64,000 bases of DNA from DAOTKC01 sp035449045. Its GTDB lineage: Bacteria; Bacillota; Clostridia; Christensenellales; CAG-917. Positions 25,297 through 34,487 of this stretch are shown here, in pieces. The notes under the pieces are model-generated. The model did no database searches, was not told where the DNA came from, and saw nothing but the letters and a program-made list of their open reading frames with translations. Every line of letters starts with the position of its first letter. Within the stretch, counting starts at the first letter, position 1. Location of the stretch: positions 31,140 through 95,139 of the forward strand of contig DAOTKC010000002.1 of the NCBI GenBank assembly GCA_035449045.1, read 5' to 3'. A program made the position numbers and the translations under genes.

Positions 25297-26550
25297 ATGG
25301 AGATAAAGCTCGATTACGGAAAGAGCGGGCTTAAGTTAGAGCTTGAGAACGCCGCCGTCTTTTATCCCGAAAAGCAGGCGGCGGTAGCGGACGCAGCCGC
25401 CGAAATTATAAGGAAACTTCTTTCACCCGACGCGGGGGAAGGGCTCAATAGGCTTATCTCGGCGGGAATGAAAGTGGCGATTGCGCACACCGACATCACG
25501 CGCGCCACGCCCAATCATATAATCATTCCCGCAATAACCGAAACGCTGCTTTCGCTCGGCGTCCGCGAAGATGATATTACGCTCGTCAACATGACGGGAA
25601 GTCACCGTCCGCAGACCAAGGACGAGCTTGAAAAAATGCTGGGGAAAGAGGTTGCGTCAAGGTTTAAATGCGTCCAGCACAACTCCTTCGACAAGTCGGG
25701 AATGCGGCTTTTAGGCAATCTCGACGGCCACCCGTTCTACGTCAATCGGGAATATGTGGACGCCGATTTCAAAATCGCGACGGGCTTTATCGAGCCCCAC
25801 TTTTTTGCGGGATTCAGCGGCGGACCCAAGGCGGTGCTGCCCGGCCTTGCCGACGTCGACAGCATCATGAGAAACCACGGCGCCGAAAGAATCAAATGCC
25901 CCTTCGCGACGTGGGGCAGGACGGAGGGCAATCCCGTTTGGGAGAACATCAGGGAGGGTTGCCGTCTGGCGGGAATGAATTTTTTGGTCAACGTTGCCAT
26001 GAACGCGGAAGGAAAGATTTCGGCGGTCTTTTCCGGCGAATGGGAGGCGGCTCACAGAAAGGGGACGGATTTTGTCAAGCGCCACGCCATGAAAAAGGCG
26101 GATAAGCTCTACGATATCGTAATAGCGTCCAACAGCGGCTACCCTCTTGACATCAACCTTTATCAATGCGTAAAAGCGATGAGCTGCGCCGCCGAGATAG
26201 TCAAGGAAGGGGGAACAATCATCATCGCGGGCGAATGCCTCGACGGCATTCCCTCGGGCAGCCACTATCAAAAGGTCCTCGCCTCGGCGTCCTCGCCCGC
26301 CGAGCTTTTCGAGCTTATTTCAAGCGGGAAACTGCACGCGCCCGAGCAGTGGCAGGCGCAGATTCAAGCGCGCGTGCAAAAGCGCGCCAAGGTCTATGTC
26401 TATTCGGACGGCCTTTCCGACGATGAGATAAGAAGCGCTATGCTTACGCCCTGCCGCGATATAGCGGCATTAGTCAAAAAGTTGGGCGGCAGCGTCGCCG
26501 TGCTTCCCAAAGGCCCGCAGACGATAGCATATTTCGAGAAAGAAAATTAG
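25297..26550 (+). CDS. larA: LarA-type nickel-pincer lactate racemase family protein
   Basis: A 417-aa protein of the LarA family. The motifs HTDITRATP, TGSHRPQT and EPHFFAGFSGGPKAVLPG are present. H168 and K178 have the same ten-residue spacing as H174 and K184 of characterised LarA, where the lysine carries the nickel-pincer cofactor and the histidines act as acid/base. An upstream GTG at 25288 is possible, but GAGGTG is well placed for ATG 25297. The larB/C/E genes that build the cofactor are not in the window. The substrate may be another 2-hydroxy acid, since many family members are not lactate racemases. Confidence 0.85.
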   Translation: MEIKLDYGKSGLKLELENAAVFYPEKQAAVADAAAEIIRKLLSPDAGEGLNRLISAGMKVAIAHTDITRATPNHIIIPAITETLLSLGVREDDITLVNMTGSHRPQTKDELEKMLGKEVASRFKCVQHNSFDKSGMRLLGNLDGHPFYVNREYVDADFKIATGFIEPHFFAGFSGGPKAVLPGLADVDSIMRNHGAERIKCPFATWGRTEGNPVWENIREGCRLAGMNFLVNVAMNAEGKISAVFSGEWEAAHRKGTDFVKRHAMKKADKLYDIVIASNSGYPLDINLYQCVKAMSCAAEIVKEGGTIIIAGECLDGIPSGSHYQKVLASASSPAELFELISSGKLHAPEQWQAQIQARVQKRAKVYVYSDGLSDDEIRSAMLTPCRDIAALVKKLGGSVAVLPKGPQTIAYFEKEN

Positions 26551-26648
26551 CGATAACTTAAACAAATCAAAATAGACAGATTAAACCGTTATTTGGAAAA
26601 AGAAAGCGAATTTTAAACTTAAAGTAATTATTTCGGGGAGTTAAAAAA

Positions 26649-27968
26649 ATGGAAAGAAAAATTGTGGTAGCGGGAGCGGGACACGGCGGACTTACGGCGG
26701 CTGCGTATTTGGCGGAGCAGGGCTTTGCGGTCGAGGTCTACGAGATGAAGCGGCGCGAGGAGTTGGGCTACGACTGGCACGACACCATCGACAACCGCAC
26801 TTTCGAATATGCCGGCGTTGATTTTGACATGAGCGAGGCGAGCTTAAGAAAGCATTCCAGCTTTTTCGCGCCTTCGCTTAATACCGAAGTCGCCTTTGAC
26901 ACGCCGCCCGAAAGCAGGGAAATAGAGGTCGAGCGAAAGACGATTTACCGCTATCTACTTAAAAACGCCGAAGACAAGGGCGCAAAACTTTATTTTTCAA
27001 AAAAAGTAACCGCCCCACTTATTAAAAACGGCGCTGTCAAGGGAATAATCGCGGGCGGAAAAGAGGTTGAGGCCGATTTGGTGATAGATGCCGCAGGAAT
27101 GTTTTCCGCGGTTATCCAAGGCCTGCCCAAAAGCTATAATTTGAGGCCGGGCTTCGGCAAAAACGACGTCTTTCACGCCTACCGCGCCTACTATAACTTA
27201 GTAGATGGCGCGGAAATCCCCAACGCCGACCGTTTCAACATCTATTTCAAGTTCAACGGCCTTTCGGGCATCGCTTGGTTTAAGGAAAACCACGGCATGG
27301 CCGACGTCATTGTTGGGAGCGTCGGCGGACTTAATAAGGAGATAATAGCGGACACTCTCGAAAAACTGAGAAAAATCCGGCCCGCCATCGGGTTTGAGCT
27401 GCTTCGCGGCGGCCAAACGGGCATAATTCCCATTAAATCGGCGCATTCTCTCTTCGTCGGCGACAATTACGCCGCGACGGGCGACGCCGCCTCCATGCCC
27501 ATTCCGCTTCGCGGCTCGGGCATAACCAACGCCATAATTTCGGGCAAGATGCTGGCGGAAACCGTTATAGATATCGTAAAGCGCGGCAAAAATTTCGATA
27601 TTGCCGAGCTTTGGGACTATCAAGTCAAATTCTACCATGAAATAGGCCGTTCGCTGGCGCCAGTCGCCATCTTGAAAAACCGCCTGCTCGGCTATTCGGG
27701 CAAAACGCTCGACTTTTTGTTCGACAAAAAAATCCTTTCGGCGGCCGAGTTTTCGGCGGGCTCGGAAGGACGGGAAGTGGTGATGGACAAAGCCGCCGTT
27801 CTCGACAAATTGAAAAAGGGCTACACCAATCTTGCCGCGCTGATTACGCTTAAGGCCGCGGTCAGAAAATCCAAGACGGCGCGCCTTCACGCCGGGAGCA
27901 TTCCTCTAACTTATCAGAAAGAAGAGGTTGAGCGGTGGAGGAAAAAACTTGAAAGTTTTTTCAATTAA
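26649..27968 (+). CDS. FAD-dependent oxidoreductase (geranylgeranyl-reductase-like)
   Basis: A 439-aa flavoprotein. The N-terminal Rossmann motif GAGHGGLTAAAYLAE binds the ADP part of FAD, a DAAGMFS segment occurs near residue 150, and the second FAD motif GDAASMPIPLRGSGITNAI is near residue 278, as in geranylgeranyl reductase and related hydroxylase-like proteins. The substrate is unknown; such enzymes often take electrons from a ferredoxin. Its TAA stop is part of a dispersed repeat element, as for the glycosidase-like gene at 13306. Confidence 0.8.
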   Translation: MERKIVVAGAGHGGLTAAAYLAEQGFAVEVYEMKRREELGYDWHDTIDNRTFEYAGVDFDMSEASLRKHSSFFAPSLNTEVAFDTPPESREIEVERKTIYRYLLKNAEDKGAKLYFSKKVTAPLIKNGAVKGIIAGGKEVEADLVIDAAGMFSAVIQGLPKSYNLRPGFGKNDVFHAYRAYYNLVDGAEIPNADRFNIYFKFNGLSGIAWFKENHGMADVIVGSVGGLNKEIIADTLEKLRKIRPAIGFELLRGGQTGIIPIKSAHSLFVGDNYAATGDAASMPIPLRGSGITNAIISGKMLAETVIDIVKRGKNFDIAELWDYQVKFYHEIGRSLAPVAILKNRLLGYSGKTLDFLFDKKILSAAEFSAGSEGREVVMDKAAVLDKLKKGYTNLAALITLKAAVRKSKTARLHAGSIPLTYQKEEVERWRKKLESFFN

Positions 27969-28090
27969 TAATTAATAATTAATAATGAATAATGGTGGAT
28001 GGCGGCTTCGCCGAACGAAAAACGAAAAACGCTCGACACAAAACGAGCGGCGCTAGTGCGCCGAATGAAAAACGAAAACGAAAAAGGAAA
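27963..28090 (+). repeat. Dispersed stop-codon-flush repeat, copy 2
   Basis: Heptameric TAATAAT/AATGAAT units (including the stop of the flavoprotein gene) are followed by GGTGGATGGCGG, a small hairpin GGCG-GCTT-CGCC, AACGAAAAACGAAAAACG, a stem CGCTCG/CGAGCG and the stem-loop CGGCGC-TAGT-GCGCCG. Compared with copy 1, the GC stem is identical and only the loop differs. Confidence 0.85.
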
Positions 28091-28118
28091 AATTTTGGTG
28101 AGTTACACGATAAAGGTT

Positions 28119-28150
28119 TGTCACTCCGAGCGCAAGCGTGAGAGTCCCGC
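28119..28150 (+). repeat. Possible fragment of another interspersed repeat
   Basis: GTCACTCCGAGCGCAAGCG followed by TGAGAGTCCCGCGGGG resembles the short interspersed GTCA-CTC-GAGCG-type repeats seen in many bacterial genomes. It lies between copy 2 of the dispersed repeat and the TrmH gene. Only one copy is present here, so this is a resemblance, not proof. Confidence 0.35.
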
Positions 28151-28182
28151 GGGGCGAAAACGCCAACAAACAATGGAGAAGA

Positions 28183-28893
28183 ATGAAAATTAAAAGATAT
28201 AAAAGCGGTGACGAGATTTCCTATGCGCTGGGTATGGCGCCTTTGATTGAGCTTATAAATAACCGCCCCGAACAGTTGCGGGCGGTGTTTTTAAGCCCGC
28301 AGGCGATAGAAAACGAAAACACCGAAAAGGTCTTAGAGCTTGCAAAAGAGCTCGGTATTTCCGCCGAGAAGAACGACAAAGTTTTCAATATATTGTCCGA
28401 CAAAGGGAATTGCTTTGCGATAGGCGCATTTGAAATCCCCAAAGATAAAATCCGTGAAGGCGACCATATCGTGCTTGTCAATCCTTCCGACGCCGGCAAT
28501 TTGGGCACAATCATGAGGACGGCGGCGGGCTTTGGTTTTTTGGATCTCGCCGTCATCTCTCCCGCGGCGGATGCCTTCGACCCCAAGACGGTGCGCGCCT
28601 CGATGGGCGCAGTTTTTTCGCTGAATATCGAATATTTTAGTTCTTTCGGGGATTACCGCGAACGGTTTAAAAATAACAAGCTCTATTCTTTCATGCTTGA
28701 CGCCAAAAGGACGCTCAGTAAAACCGAATTCACCCCGCCCTTTTCGCTGATTTTCGGCAACGAGGCGCACGGCCTTCCCGCCGAATTTTCGGGATTTTCC
28801 GAGACGGTGGTCATTCCCCATTCCGCCAAAATCGACAGTTTGAATCTGCCGATAGCGGCGGGAATCGCGATGTATTTCGTCAAAAACAATTGA
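28183..28893 (+). CDS. TrmH/SpoU-family RNA 2'-O-methyltransferase
   Basis: A 236-aa SPOUT methyltransferase that would methylate ribose 2'-OH groups of rRNA or tRNA with S-adenosylmethionine. The three SPOUT motifs are present: NPSDAGNLGTIMRTA (about residue 100), LIFGNEAHGLP (about 185) and IPHSAKIDSLNLPIAAGIAMY near the end, which forms the knot. A substrate-binding N-terminal domain precedes them. The frame is open upstream to 28138 but within repeat-like DNA; ATG 28183, with GGAGAAG just before it, is chosen. Confidence 0.9.
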   Translation: MKIKRYKSGDEISYALGMAPLIELINNRPEQLRAVFLSPQAIENENTEKVLELAKELGISAEKNDKVFNILSDKGNCFAIGAFEIPKDKIREGDHIVLVNPSDAGNLGTIMRTAAGFGFLDLAVISPAADAFDPKTVRASMGAVFSLNIEYFSSFGDYRERFKNNKLYSFMLDAKRTLSKTEFTPPFSLIFGNEAHGLPAEFSGFSETVVIPHSAKIDSLNLPIAAGIAMYFVKNN

Positions 28894-28957
28894 ATGCCAA
28901 AATTTGACAAACTGGTCGGATGCCTTTTAAGGATAGTATCTTGACAAAAATTATAGT

Positions 28958-28987
28958 TTGTCTTAACACTGATGTATGGCATATAAT
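28958..28987 (+). promoter_or_regulatory. Promoter of the large lipoprotein gene
   Basis: TTGTCT (28958-28963) and TATAAT (28982-28987) are 18 bases apart, about 30 bases before ATG 29018. A second TTGACA at 28941 has no good partner. The promoter overlaps the upstream extension of the reading frame, confirming the downstream start. Confidence 0.6.
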
Positions 28988-29017
28988 AATGCCGCAATGT
29001 TTTTAGGGGGGTTACCT

Positions 29018-32000
29018 ATGTTTAAGAAAATTAAAATTGTCTTTATATTTTTACTTATCACGGCGGCGGCGCTTACGCTTTTTGCCTGCAATAAGGATGA
29101 GAAATTCACCGTCACGGTGAATTTTATGGTTGATGGCGTGGTTTATGAGACCGTCACGGTAAATCAGGACAATTTAGTTAATGTCGAATTTCCCGCCGCT
29201 CCCGAAAAAACAGGCTACAGCTTCGGCGGGTGGTATTTCGACCAAGAGACGCTTGAAAACGAGTTCAAGTCGCTTATCGGCTACAACAAAACCGCAACGG
29301 TGGAGGTTTACGCCAAATGGGCGCCTCGCAGTTATATCATTACATACGACGTAAACGGCGGCGAGCCGCTTGAGTCCAACACCCGGATGGCGACTTTCGG
29401 CGAGAACACCGTGCTCGAGGTGCCCGAATACGAGGGGTATTTCTTCGCAGGCTGGTATAACGGAACCGGTCTTGTTTCCGACGGGCCGTGGAGTATACCC
29501 TCCGACGTCACCTTGACGGCGGCCTGGACGCCTCAGCCCTTTAAGGCCACCTTCAATTCGATGGGCGGCGCCGCGGTTGCCGAAATCGAGGGCGGATATA
29601 TGAGCCCGATTGCCGCGCCCGTCTCTCCCGCTTGGACCGGCCTGACTTTCGTTAACTGGTTCACCAGCGACGACGGCGGCGTCACTCTTTCGGCGGCGCC
29701 CTACGTCTTCAACACCATGCCATTGGGCGGCGTCACACTCTATGCCAAATGGCAGCTGAACGCGCCCACGGTAACCTCCGATCTTGCCAACTTGACCGAG
29801 GTTTACAACGGCGCCAACAGCCTGTCGGTTGCGGCTGCGCACGCCCAGCCCCAGGCGACGCTCTCCTATCAATGGTTCTATTCCTCGGGCGAAGACTTTG
29901 CGCCCGCCTCCAACAACGCTACCGGCAATACAATAGCCGTTTCCGCCGTTTCGCTATCCGGCGCTTATTACTGCAAAATAACGGCTACCTTCGGGACTTA
30001 CACGTCCTCGGTGTCAAGCGCCTCTGCGATTGTGACAATTACGCCCAAGCAGCTTGCACTTACCGGCGTAACGGCGGCAAACAGGCAGTATGACGGCACG
30101 ACTTCCGTTACTCTTTCGGGCGGCGCGCTTAGCGGCGTGATAGTGGGCGACGAAGTCGGCTTTACACTGGGCGACGGCACCGTAGCATCGGCAAACGCAT
30201 TCGAGACGCCCTACGATGTTTCGTTCACGGTCACTCTTACGGGCACCGACAAAGACAACTATACCTGCCCGCCTCCCGCAGGCGTGACGGCGACCATATC
30301 CAAAGCCGACTTCGATATGACGGGAGTAAAAAAAGCTTACAAAGCGTATGATGTTATTTATGAATACACCGAACCGATTGTTTATAACGACTACGCCAAC
30401 ATAATTTTGTTGATTGGGTTGCCCCAAGGACTTACTGCGGTTTTTGACGGAAAACGCTATGGGGCTGTTGGTAAGTTCCAGATTTCATTTACTTTCGAAT
30501 ATGACATCCAAAACTACAACGAGCCTGATTACGAGACGACGTTTGAATTTGAAATCTTAGGGATTGACCTCCCGATAACCGTCTGGTATTCGGGCGGGCC
30601 GCTTATTGTCGGAGATTCTTTGCCGACGCTTTCGTTTTCGGGCGGCATTAGTATGTTTGATACGGTGACGCTTGACGCCGGTCAAACGCTTGAAGCGGGC
30701 GCGCATGAATACGACTGGACATTTACGCCTTATCTGGACGGGTATGCCCAGAAGAAAGGCAAGATAACGCTGGTCGTTTTTGCCGAGCCGCCTTTTGGCC
30801 TTTCGATAGCGTCACAGCCGAACAAGATGGAATATTATGCGAATGAGGAGCTGGAAACCGCCGGCCTCGTCGCCAAGTTGGTTTTCGAGACGGCGGAAGA
30901 AGTTGAGATTTCGGATTATGAAATCGTCTATCAAACCGATGCGGGCTGTTTCCAATACGGTGACACTAAGGTCACGATTATGTATGGCGGCCTTTCGGCG
31001 GATATAGAGATTACCGTTTTGCAACTTGACTATGAGTTTTCGTATGAGCTGCCCGAATACTGGTATTCTCACATTGATCTTCCCGAAATATTCGACCATA
31101 TAGAGGATGGCTATTTTGAGTGGGAAGAGAGGACGGAATGGACGCCGGGCGCCTATAATACCCCGTTCACCTTCTATCCCGACGATACCAACTATAAGCC
31201 TTACCAAGGCGCAACCGAAATCTATTGGTTGTTTCGGGCGGTTAATTCATTCGAGATATTTGAATCTATATTATTACATATACCCGAAAAGGCTCACGAG
31301 ATTTACGACCAAATTTGGAGCTACGGCTTTTTCGAGTCCTTTGCGCCCAATGAATTAAACAATGATTTGTTGGATCTTCTCGGCGTCGAGGACGACACTC
31401 TCAGAGTGGAGGTCGATTACCGCGATCTTGAGGTCGTTGGCGACGAGGGCTATTTAGTCCTTGAAACTCACCACCAGTATTATGTTACCCTCAGGATTTA
31501 TGGCTCGATTTATGTCGGCGAGGGCGAGGATGCCGAGCTTGTCGAGTTTTTACTGGACACCTTCGGAGCGTGGATGTTCCCATGCCATATGCTAACTGAC
31601 TATTTGCTCTTGGACAACAGTAACTACCACTATGGCTATTACGAAGTGAACTCGGAACATCCCGTAATCAGCCTCAATCCCGACTACTGTTTTCCCGAAC
31701 CGTATTTCACTATTTATATAACCGACCTTGACGGCTCGCAAGACTTCACCCTTCAAATCGGCGGAAACGATTTGTATATTGTCATCGAATTTGATGATGT
31801 ATTTGACGAAGCGAGAGGCATTACGATTCACCGGAGTTACCGCACCGCGATCAATGTTGAATACGATCCTCCCTACTTTAGCGAGTTTAAGGTCAACGGC
31901 GTCGAATATAAGGATATCGGCGAGGACGAAGGCTGGAGCTTTGAAATTTATACCGACAGCCCGGAATTTACGCTGAAAGTCGAATATGACACCGAATATT

Positions 32001-33727
32001 ACGTTCTTTTTGATTATTTCGGCGATCCGATTTTGCCCGGTCTGCATACCTTTATCTACGTTCCTTACATGAATTATTACTACCTGACTGTCGCCGCCAA
32101 AAGCGACGAATGTATCGGTGATGAAATATACCTCTATTTCTATCCTTATACCCACGTAAAAGCGGGCTATGCCCTCTTTGTCGGTGAGGACGAAGACGAA
32201 GCGCTTGACATGTATTTCGAGTTCGAATACGGACGGCCGGTATTTTACTTTGAAAATTATGACCGCCACGGCTTTAAGTGGTTCGATTTCGAGCTCGATG
32301 ACGGTTATACCTGGAAGATTTACCGTAACGGCGAATTATTCGATGAAAACTCACTTGACTACGGCGAAAACTTCTTCGAGCTTCGCGTCTACGACGCTTT
32401 GGATAATGTTGTCGAGGTCGTGGAAATTCGGTTATATTTCTCTTTGCCCGATTATATCGATGCCGATTGGATGTGGACCGGCGATTTGAAGACGCTTCAA
32501 TATCTGGCCACGACCGAGGAAGAGGAATATACCGTCCTCCTTGAGCCCTTCAATGATTATTATCCCATTTATTCGGTAAACGGCGCCGTCGGGCCTTATC
32601 CCGAGGGAGTTGAACTTTCGGGACTTACGCCCGGCTATAACAGCGTCTATGCCGTTCTTTATTATACCGCCGGCGAGGTAAGCTATTATATCGGCATTGA
32701 TATGAACATCTATATCGCCGTTCCCGACGTCCGCCAAAAGATTGATGAAATTGACGGCCGGGGCTTCTATTTGAATCTTAATACATCCGAATGGTCATCC
32801 CGGGCTTTCTATTTTTATGATTACGCATTACATGTTGAATTAGACGCCACGCGGACGCTTGAGGAATGGGCGGAGCAGATGGAGCCGGTCTTCCTCAACA
32901 ACAATAATCCTACTTATGCCGCCGAAATCAAGTTTAATGACGGACAGTTTGTTATCGAGTTTTACAAAAACCTCGCGCCGTATTTTGAACTGCCCATTTC
33001 GTTCTCGGTCAATGGCGAACATAACGACGACGTTGGGGCGGCAATCTGCTTCAATGACGATGTAATGCTGTCCGGTTACAGCGAAGTAGAGTTCGACGAC
33101 GAAAACAATGCCTCGGTCAGCATAACTTCGGGACAATATCTTATCGTCGGACTGAGCAACCCCTACGCAAGACTGAAGGTGACCGGATCCGTGATTATCG
33201 AAGGCGTTGGCGAGGATACTTGGGAGCTTGAATATTTTGCCGAATACTACGAAGGCGATTACTGCGGTTTGGGCTATTCCGCTTATTTTTGGTTCGAGTT
33301 GGAAGAACATTACGACTACACCGTTGAGATTACCTCAACCTCGGGCGAAGTTACCATCACCTACACCTTGACCGTCGATGAAATTTCCCCGGTCGCTTTG
33401 TTTGAGGTCGAGTTTGGCGGCATAGTTTATCAAGCGATCTTCGGTAGTTACGACAGCGATGTTTACTGGGATGATTACGATGACGTTTGGCTGCTTATTT
33501 TCGACCCCTCGCCCGATGTCGAGGAGGGCGACGTCATCACTATAACGGTCACCACCGACATTACCGTCTACGACGGAACATTCCATAAACTTCCGAGCGC
33601 GGCGTCATATACCTTCGACCTTAAGGTTTATAATTATTACGGAGGATTATTCGCCTCTTTCTTCCTCGACTATATGGATATGCTTATCTCCGTTACCTTC
33701 GACTTTGATAACTCTTATTACGACTAA
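29018..33727 (+). CDS. Giant secreted lipoprotein with InlB B-repeats and a long acidic Tyr-rich region
   Basis: A 1,569-aa protein beginning with a lipoprotein signal peptide: KKIK, a hydrophobic stretch, and LTLFAC with lipidated C24. AGGGGGG stands before ATG 29018. Residues of about 30-250 hold three Listeria-Bacteroides (InlB B) repeats (marked GYSFGGWYF, GYFFAGWYN, GLTFVNWFT with AKW/AAW ends). An Ig-like segment follows (about 255-345), then a YDG-type repeat (RQYDGTTSVTLSGG). The remaining 1,100 or so residues are very rich in Asp, Glu and Tyr, with beta-strand periodicity but no domain I can name. No sortase signal is present; anchoring is by the lipid. It is probably a surface adhesin or a ligand-binding stalk. 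Confidence 0.85.
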   Translation: MFKKIKIVFIFLLITAAALTLFACNKDEKFTVTVNFMVDGVVYETVTVNQDNLVNVEFPAAPEKTGYSFGGWYFDQETLENEFKSLIGYNKTATVEVYAKWAPRSYIITYDVNGGEPLESNTRMATFGENTVLEVPEYEGYFFAGWYNGTGLVSDGPWSIPSDVTLTAAWTPQPFKATFNSMGGAAVAEIEGGYMSPIAAPVSPAWTGLTFVNWFTSDDGGVTLSAAPYVFNTMPLGGVTLYAKWQLNAPTVTSDLANLTEVYNGANSLSVAAAHAQPQATLSYQWFYSSGEDFAPASNNATGNTIAVSAVSLSGAYYCKITATFGTYTSSVSSASAIVTITPKQLALTGVTAANRQYDGTTSVTLSGGALSGVIVGDEVGFTLGDGTVASANAFETPYDVSFTVTLTGTDKDNYTCPPPAGVTATISKADFDMTGVKKAYKAYDVIYEYTEPIVYNDYANIILLIGLPQGLTAVFDGKRYGAVGKFQISFTFEYDIQNYNEPDYETTFEFEILGIDLPITVWYSGGPLIVGDSLPTLSFSGGISMFDTVTLDAGQTLEAGAHEYDWTFTPYLDGYAQKKGKITLVVFAEPPFGLSIASQPNKMEYYANEELETAGLVAKLVFETAEEVEISDYEIVYQTDAGCFQYGDTKVTIMYGGLSADIEITVLQLDYEFSYELPEYWYSHIDLPEIFDHIEDGYFEWEERTEWTPGAYNTPFTFYPDDTNYKPYQGATEIYWLFRAVNSFEIFESILLHIPEKAHEIYDQIWSYGFFESFAPNELNNDLLDLLGVEDDTLRVEVDYRDLEVVGDEGYLVLETHHQYYVTLRIYGSIYVGEGEDAELVEFLLDTFGAWMFPCHMLTDYLLLDNSNYHYGYYEVNSEHPVISLNPDYCFPEPYFTIYITDLDGSQDFTLQIGGNDLYIVIEFDDVFDEARGITIHRSYRTAINVEYDPPYFSEFKVNGVEYKDIGEDEGWSFEIYTDSPEFTLKVEYDTEYYVLFDYFGDPILPGLHTFIYVPYMNYYYLTVAAKSDECIGDEIYLYFYPYTHVKAGYALFVGEDEDEALDMYFEFEYGRPVFYFENYDRHGFKWFDFELDDGYTWKIYRNGELFDENSLDYGENFFELRVYDALDNVVEVVEIRLYFSLPDYIDADWMWTGDLKTLQYLATTEEEEYTVLLEPFNDYYPIYSVNGAVGPYPEGVELSGLTPGYNSVYAVLYYTAGEVSYYIGIDMNIYIAVPDVRQKIDEIDGRGFYLNLNTSEWSSRAFYFYDYALHVELDATRTLEEWAEQMEPVFLNNNNPTYAAEIKFNDGQFVIEFYKNLAPYFELPISFSVNGEHNDDVGAAICFNDDVMLSGYSEVEFDDENNASVSITSGQYLIVGLSNPYARLKVTGSVIIEGVGEDTWELEYFAEYYEGDYCGLGYSAYFWFELEEHYDYTVEITSTSGEVTITYTLTVDEISPVALFEVEFGGIVYQAIFGSYDSDVYWDDYDDVWLLIFDPSPDVEEGDVITITVTTDITVYDGTFHKLPSAASYTFDLKVYNYYGGLFASFFLDYMDMLISVTFDFDNSYYD

Positions 33728-33786
33728 ACCAAGTCGGGCTGTCGCGCTTAACAAAGGTCAAAGCGCTTAAAAAATTTGCACTAAGC

Positions 33787-33816
33787 AAAAAGGGAAAGGC
33801 TCGCCTTTCCCTTTTT
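33787..33816. terminator. Strong bidirectional terminator
   Basis: A 13-bp stem (AAAAAGGGAAAGG / CCTTTCCCTTTTT) with a four-base loop, lying between the lipoprotein gene and the convergent rubrerythrin gene. Confidence 0.92.
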
Positions 33817-33845
33817 GATTTAACCTATTTTGTGGTTAGGTCTTC

Positions 33846-34337
33846 TTAAAATTTAATGAATTTGGAGCCGGGCACGCCGCAAATAAAGCATTTGTCGGGC
33901 ACCGAAGTTTCGATGTTGCCGCAAACGGGGCAAAGATAATAAAAAATTTCCTCGATGCCGTCGATGTTTTCAATCGCTTCCTTGTAGAGCTTGGCGTGGA
34001 CCTGCTCGGCCTTTAAGGCGAGCGAAAAAGTGGCGGCGGCGGCACGGTTGCCTTCCTCTTCGGCGTCCTTTATGAAGGCGGGATACATGCTTTGAAATTC
34101 GTAGTTTTCGCCCGCCAAGGCGTCGGCTAGATTGTCCGCCGTCGAGCGGAGTTTGCCGGCCGCGGCAAGATGCTTTTCGGCATGGAGCGCCTCGGCCGCC
34201 GAAGCCGCCTTAAAGAGCTTTGCGGCATTGAGCTTGCCCTCGGATTCCGCCTTTTTGGCGTATGCGGCATATTTTCTGTTCGCCTGCGACTCGCCGGCAA
34301 ACGCTTCTTTTAAATTTACTTGGGATTTAGTTTCCAT
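33846..34337 (-). CDS. Rubrerythrin
   Basis: A 163-aa rubrerythrin: an N-terminal ferritin-like four-helix bundle with diiron ligands (FAGESQANRKY, EALHAEKH, KDAEEEGNRAA, KAEQVHAKLY) and a C-terminal rubredoxin domain with CPVCG and CFICG binding one iron. It reduces hydrogen peroxide to water in anaerobes. The length and residues are complete. AAGGAGG precedes the ATG on the minus strand. It lies directly downstream of the PerR-like gene on the same strand (150-base gap), which agrees with peroxide-responsive control. A palindrome CCTAAATTTTAGG lies in the gap. Confidence 0.95.
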   Translation of the reverse strand: METKSQVNLKEAFAGESQANRKYAAYAKKAESEGKLNAAKLFKAASAAEALHAEKHLAAAGKLRSTADNLADALAGENYEFQSMYPAFIKDAEEEGNRAAAATFSLALKAEQVHAKLYKEAIENIDGIEEIFYYLCPVCGNIETSVPDKCFICGVPGSKFIKF

Positions 34338-34393
34338 TTTTCTGCCTCCTTAATCTTTTTAACTTTGTTTTATTGTCTTTATATTTTATATTG

Positions 34394-34406
34394 CCTAAAT
34401 TTTAGG
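34394..34406. promoter_or_regulatory. Palindrome upstream of rubrerythrin
   Basis: CCTAAA-T-TTTAGG, a perfect 6-1-6 inverted repeat about 57 bases before the rubrerythrin start. It could be an operator or a small hairpin; it does not match a PerR box closely. Confidence 0.35.
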
Positions 34407-34487
34407 TTTGCTGTTTTGCACTATCGGAGCTTTCGAGACAATCCAAATCCGTTGCGGCTCCGTCGGCTTTTGCGGTAAACCGAATTT

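Noticed and set aside
28976..29017. Upstream start for the giant lipoprotein
   Set aside because: It overlaps the -10 element, and the signal peptide with its lipobox begins at 29018.
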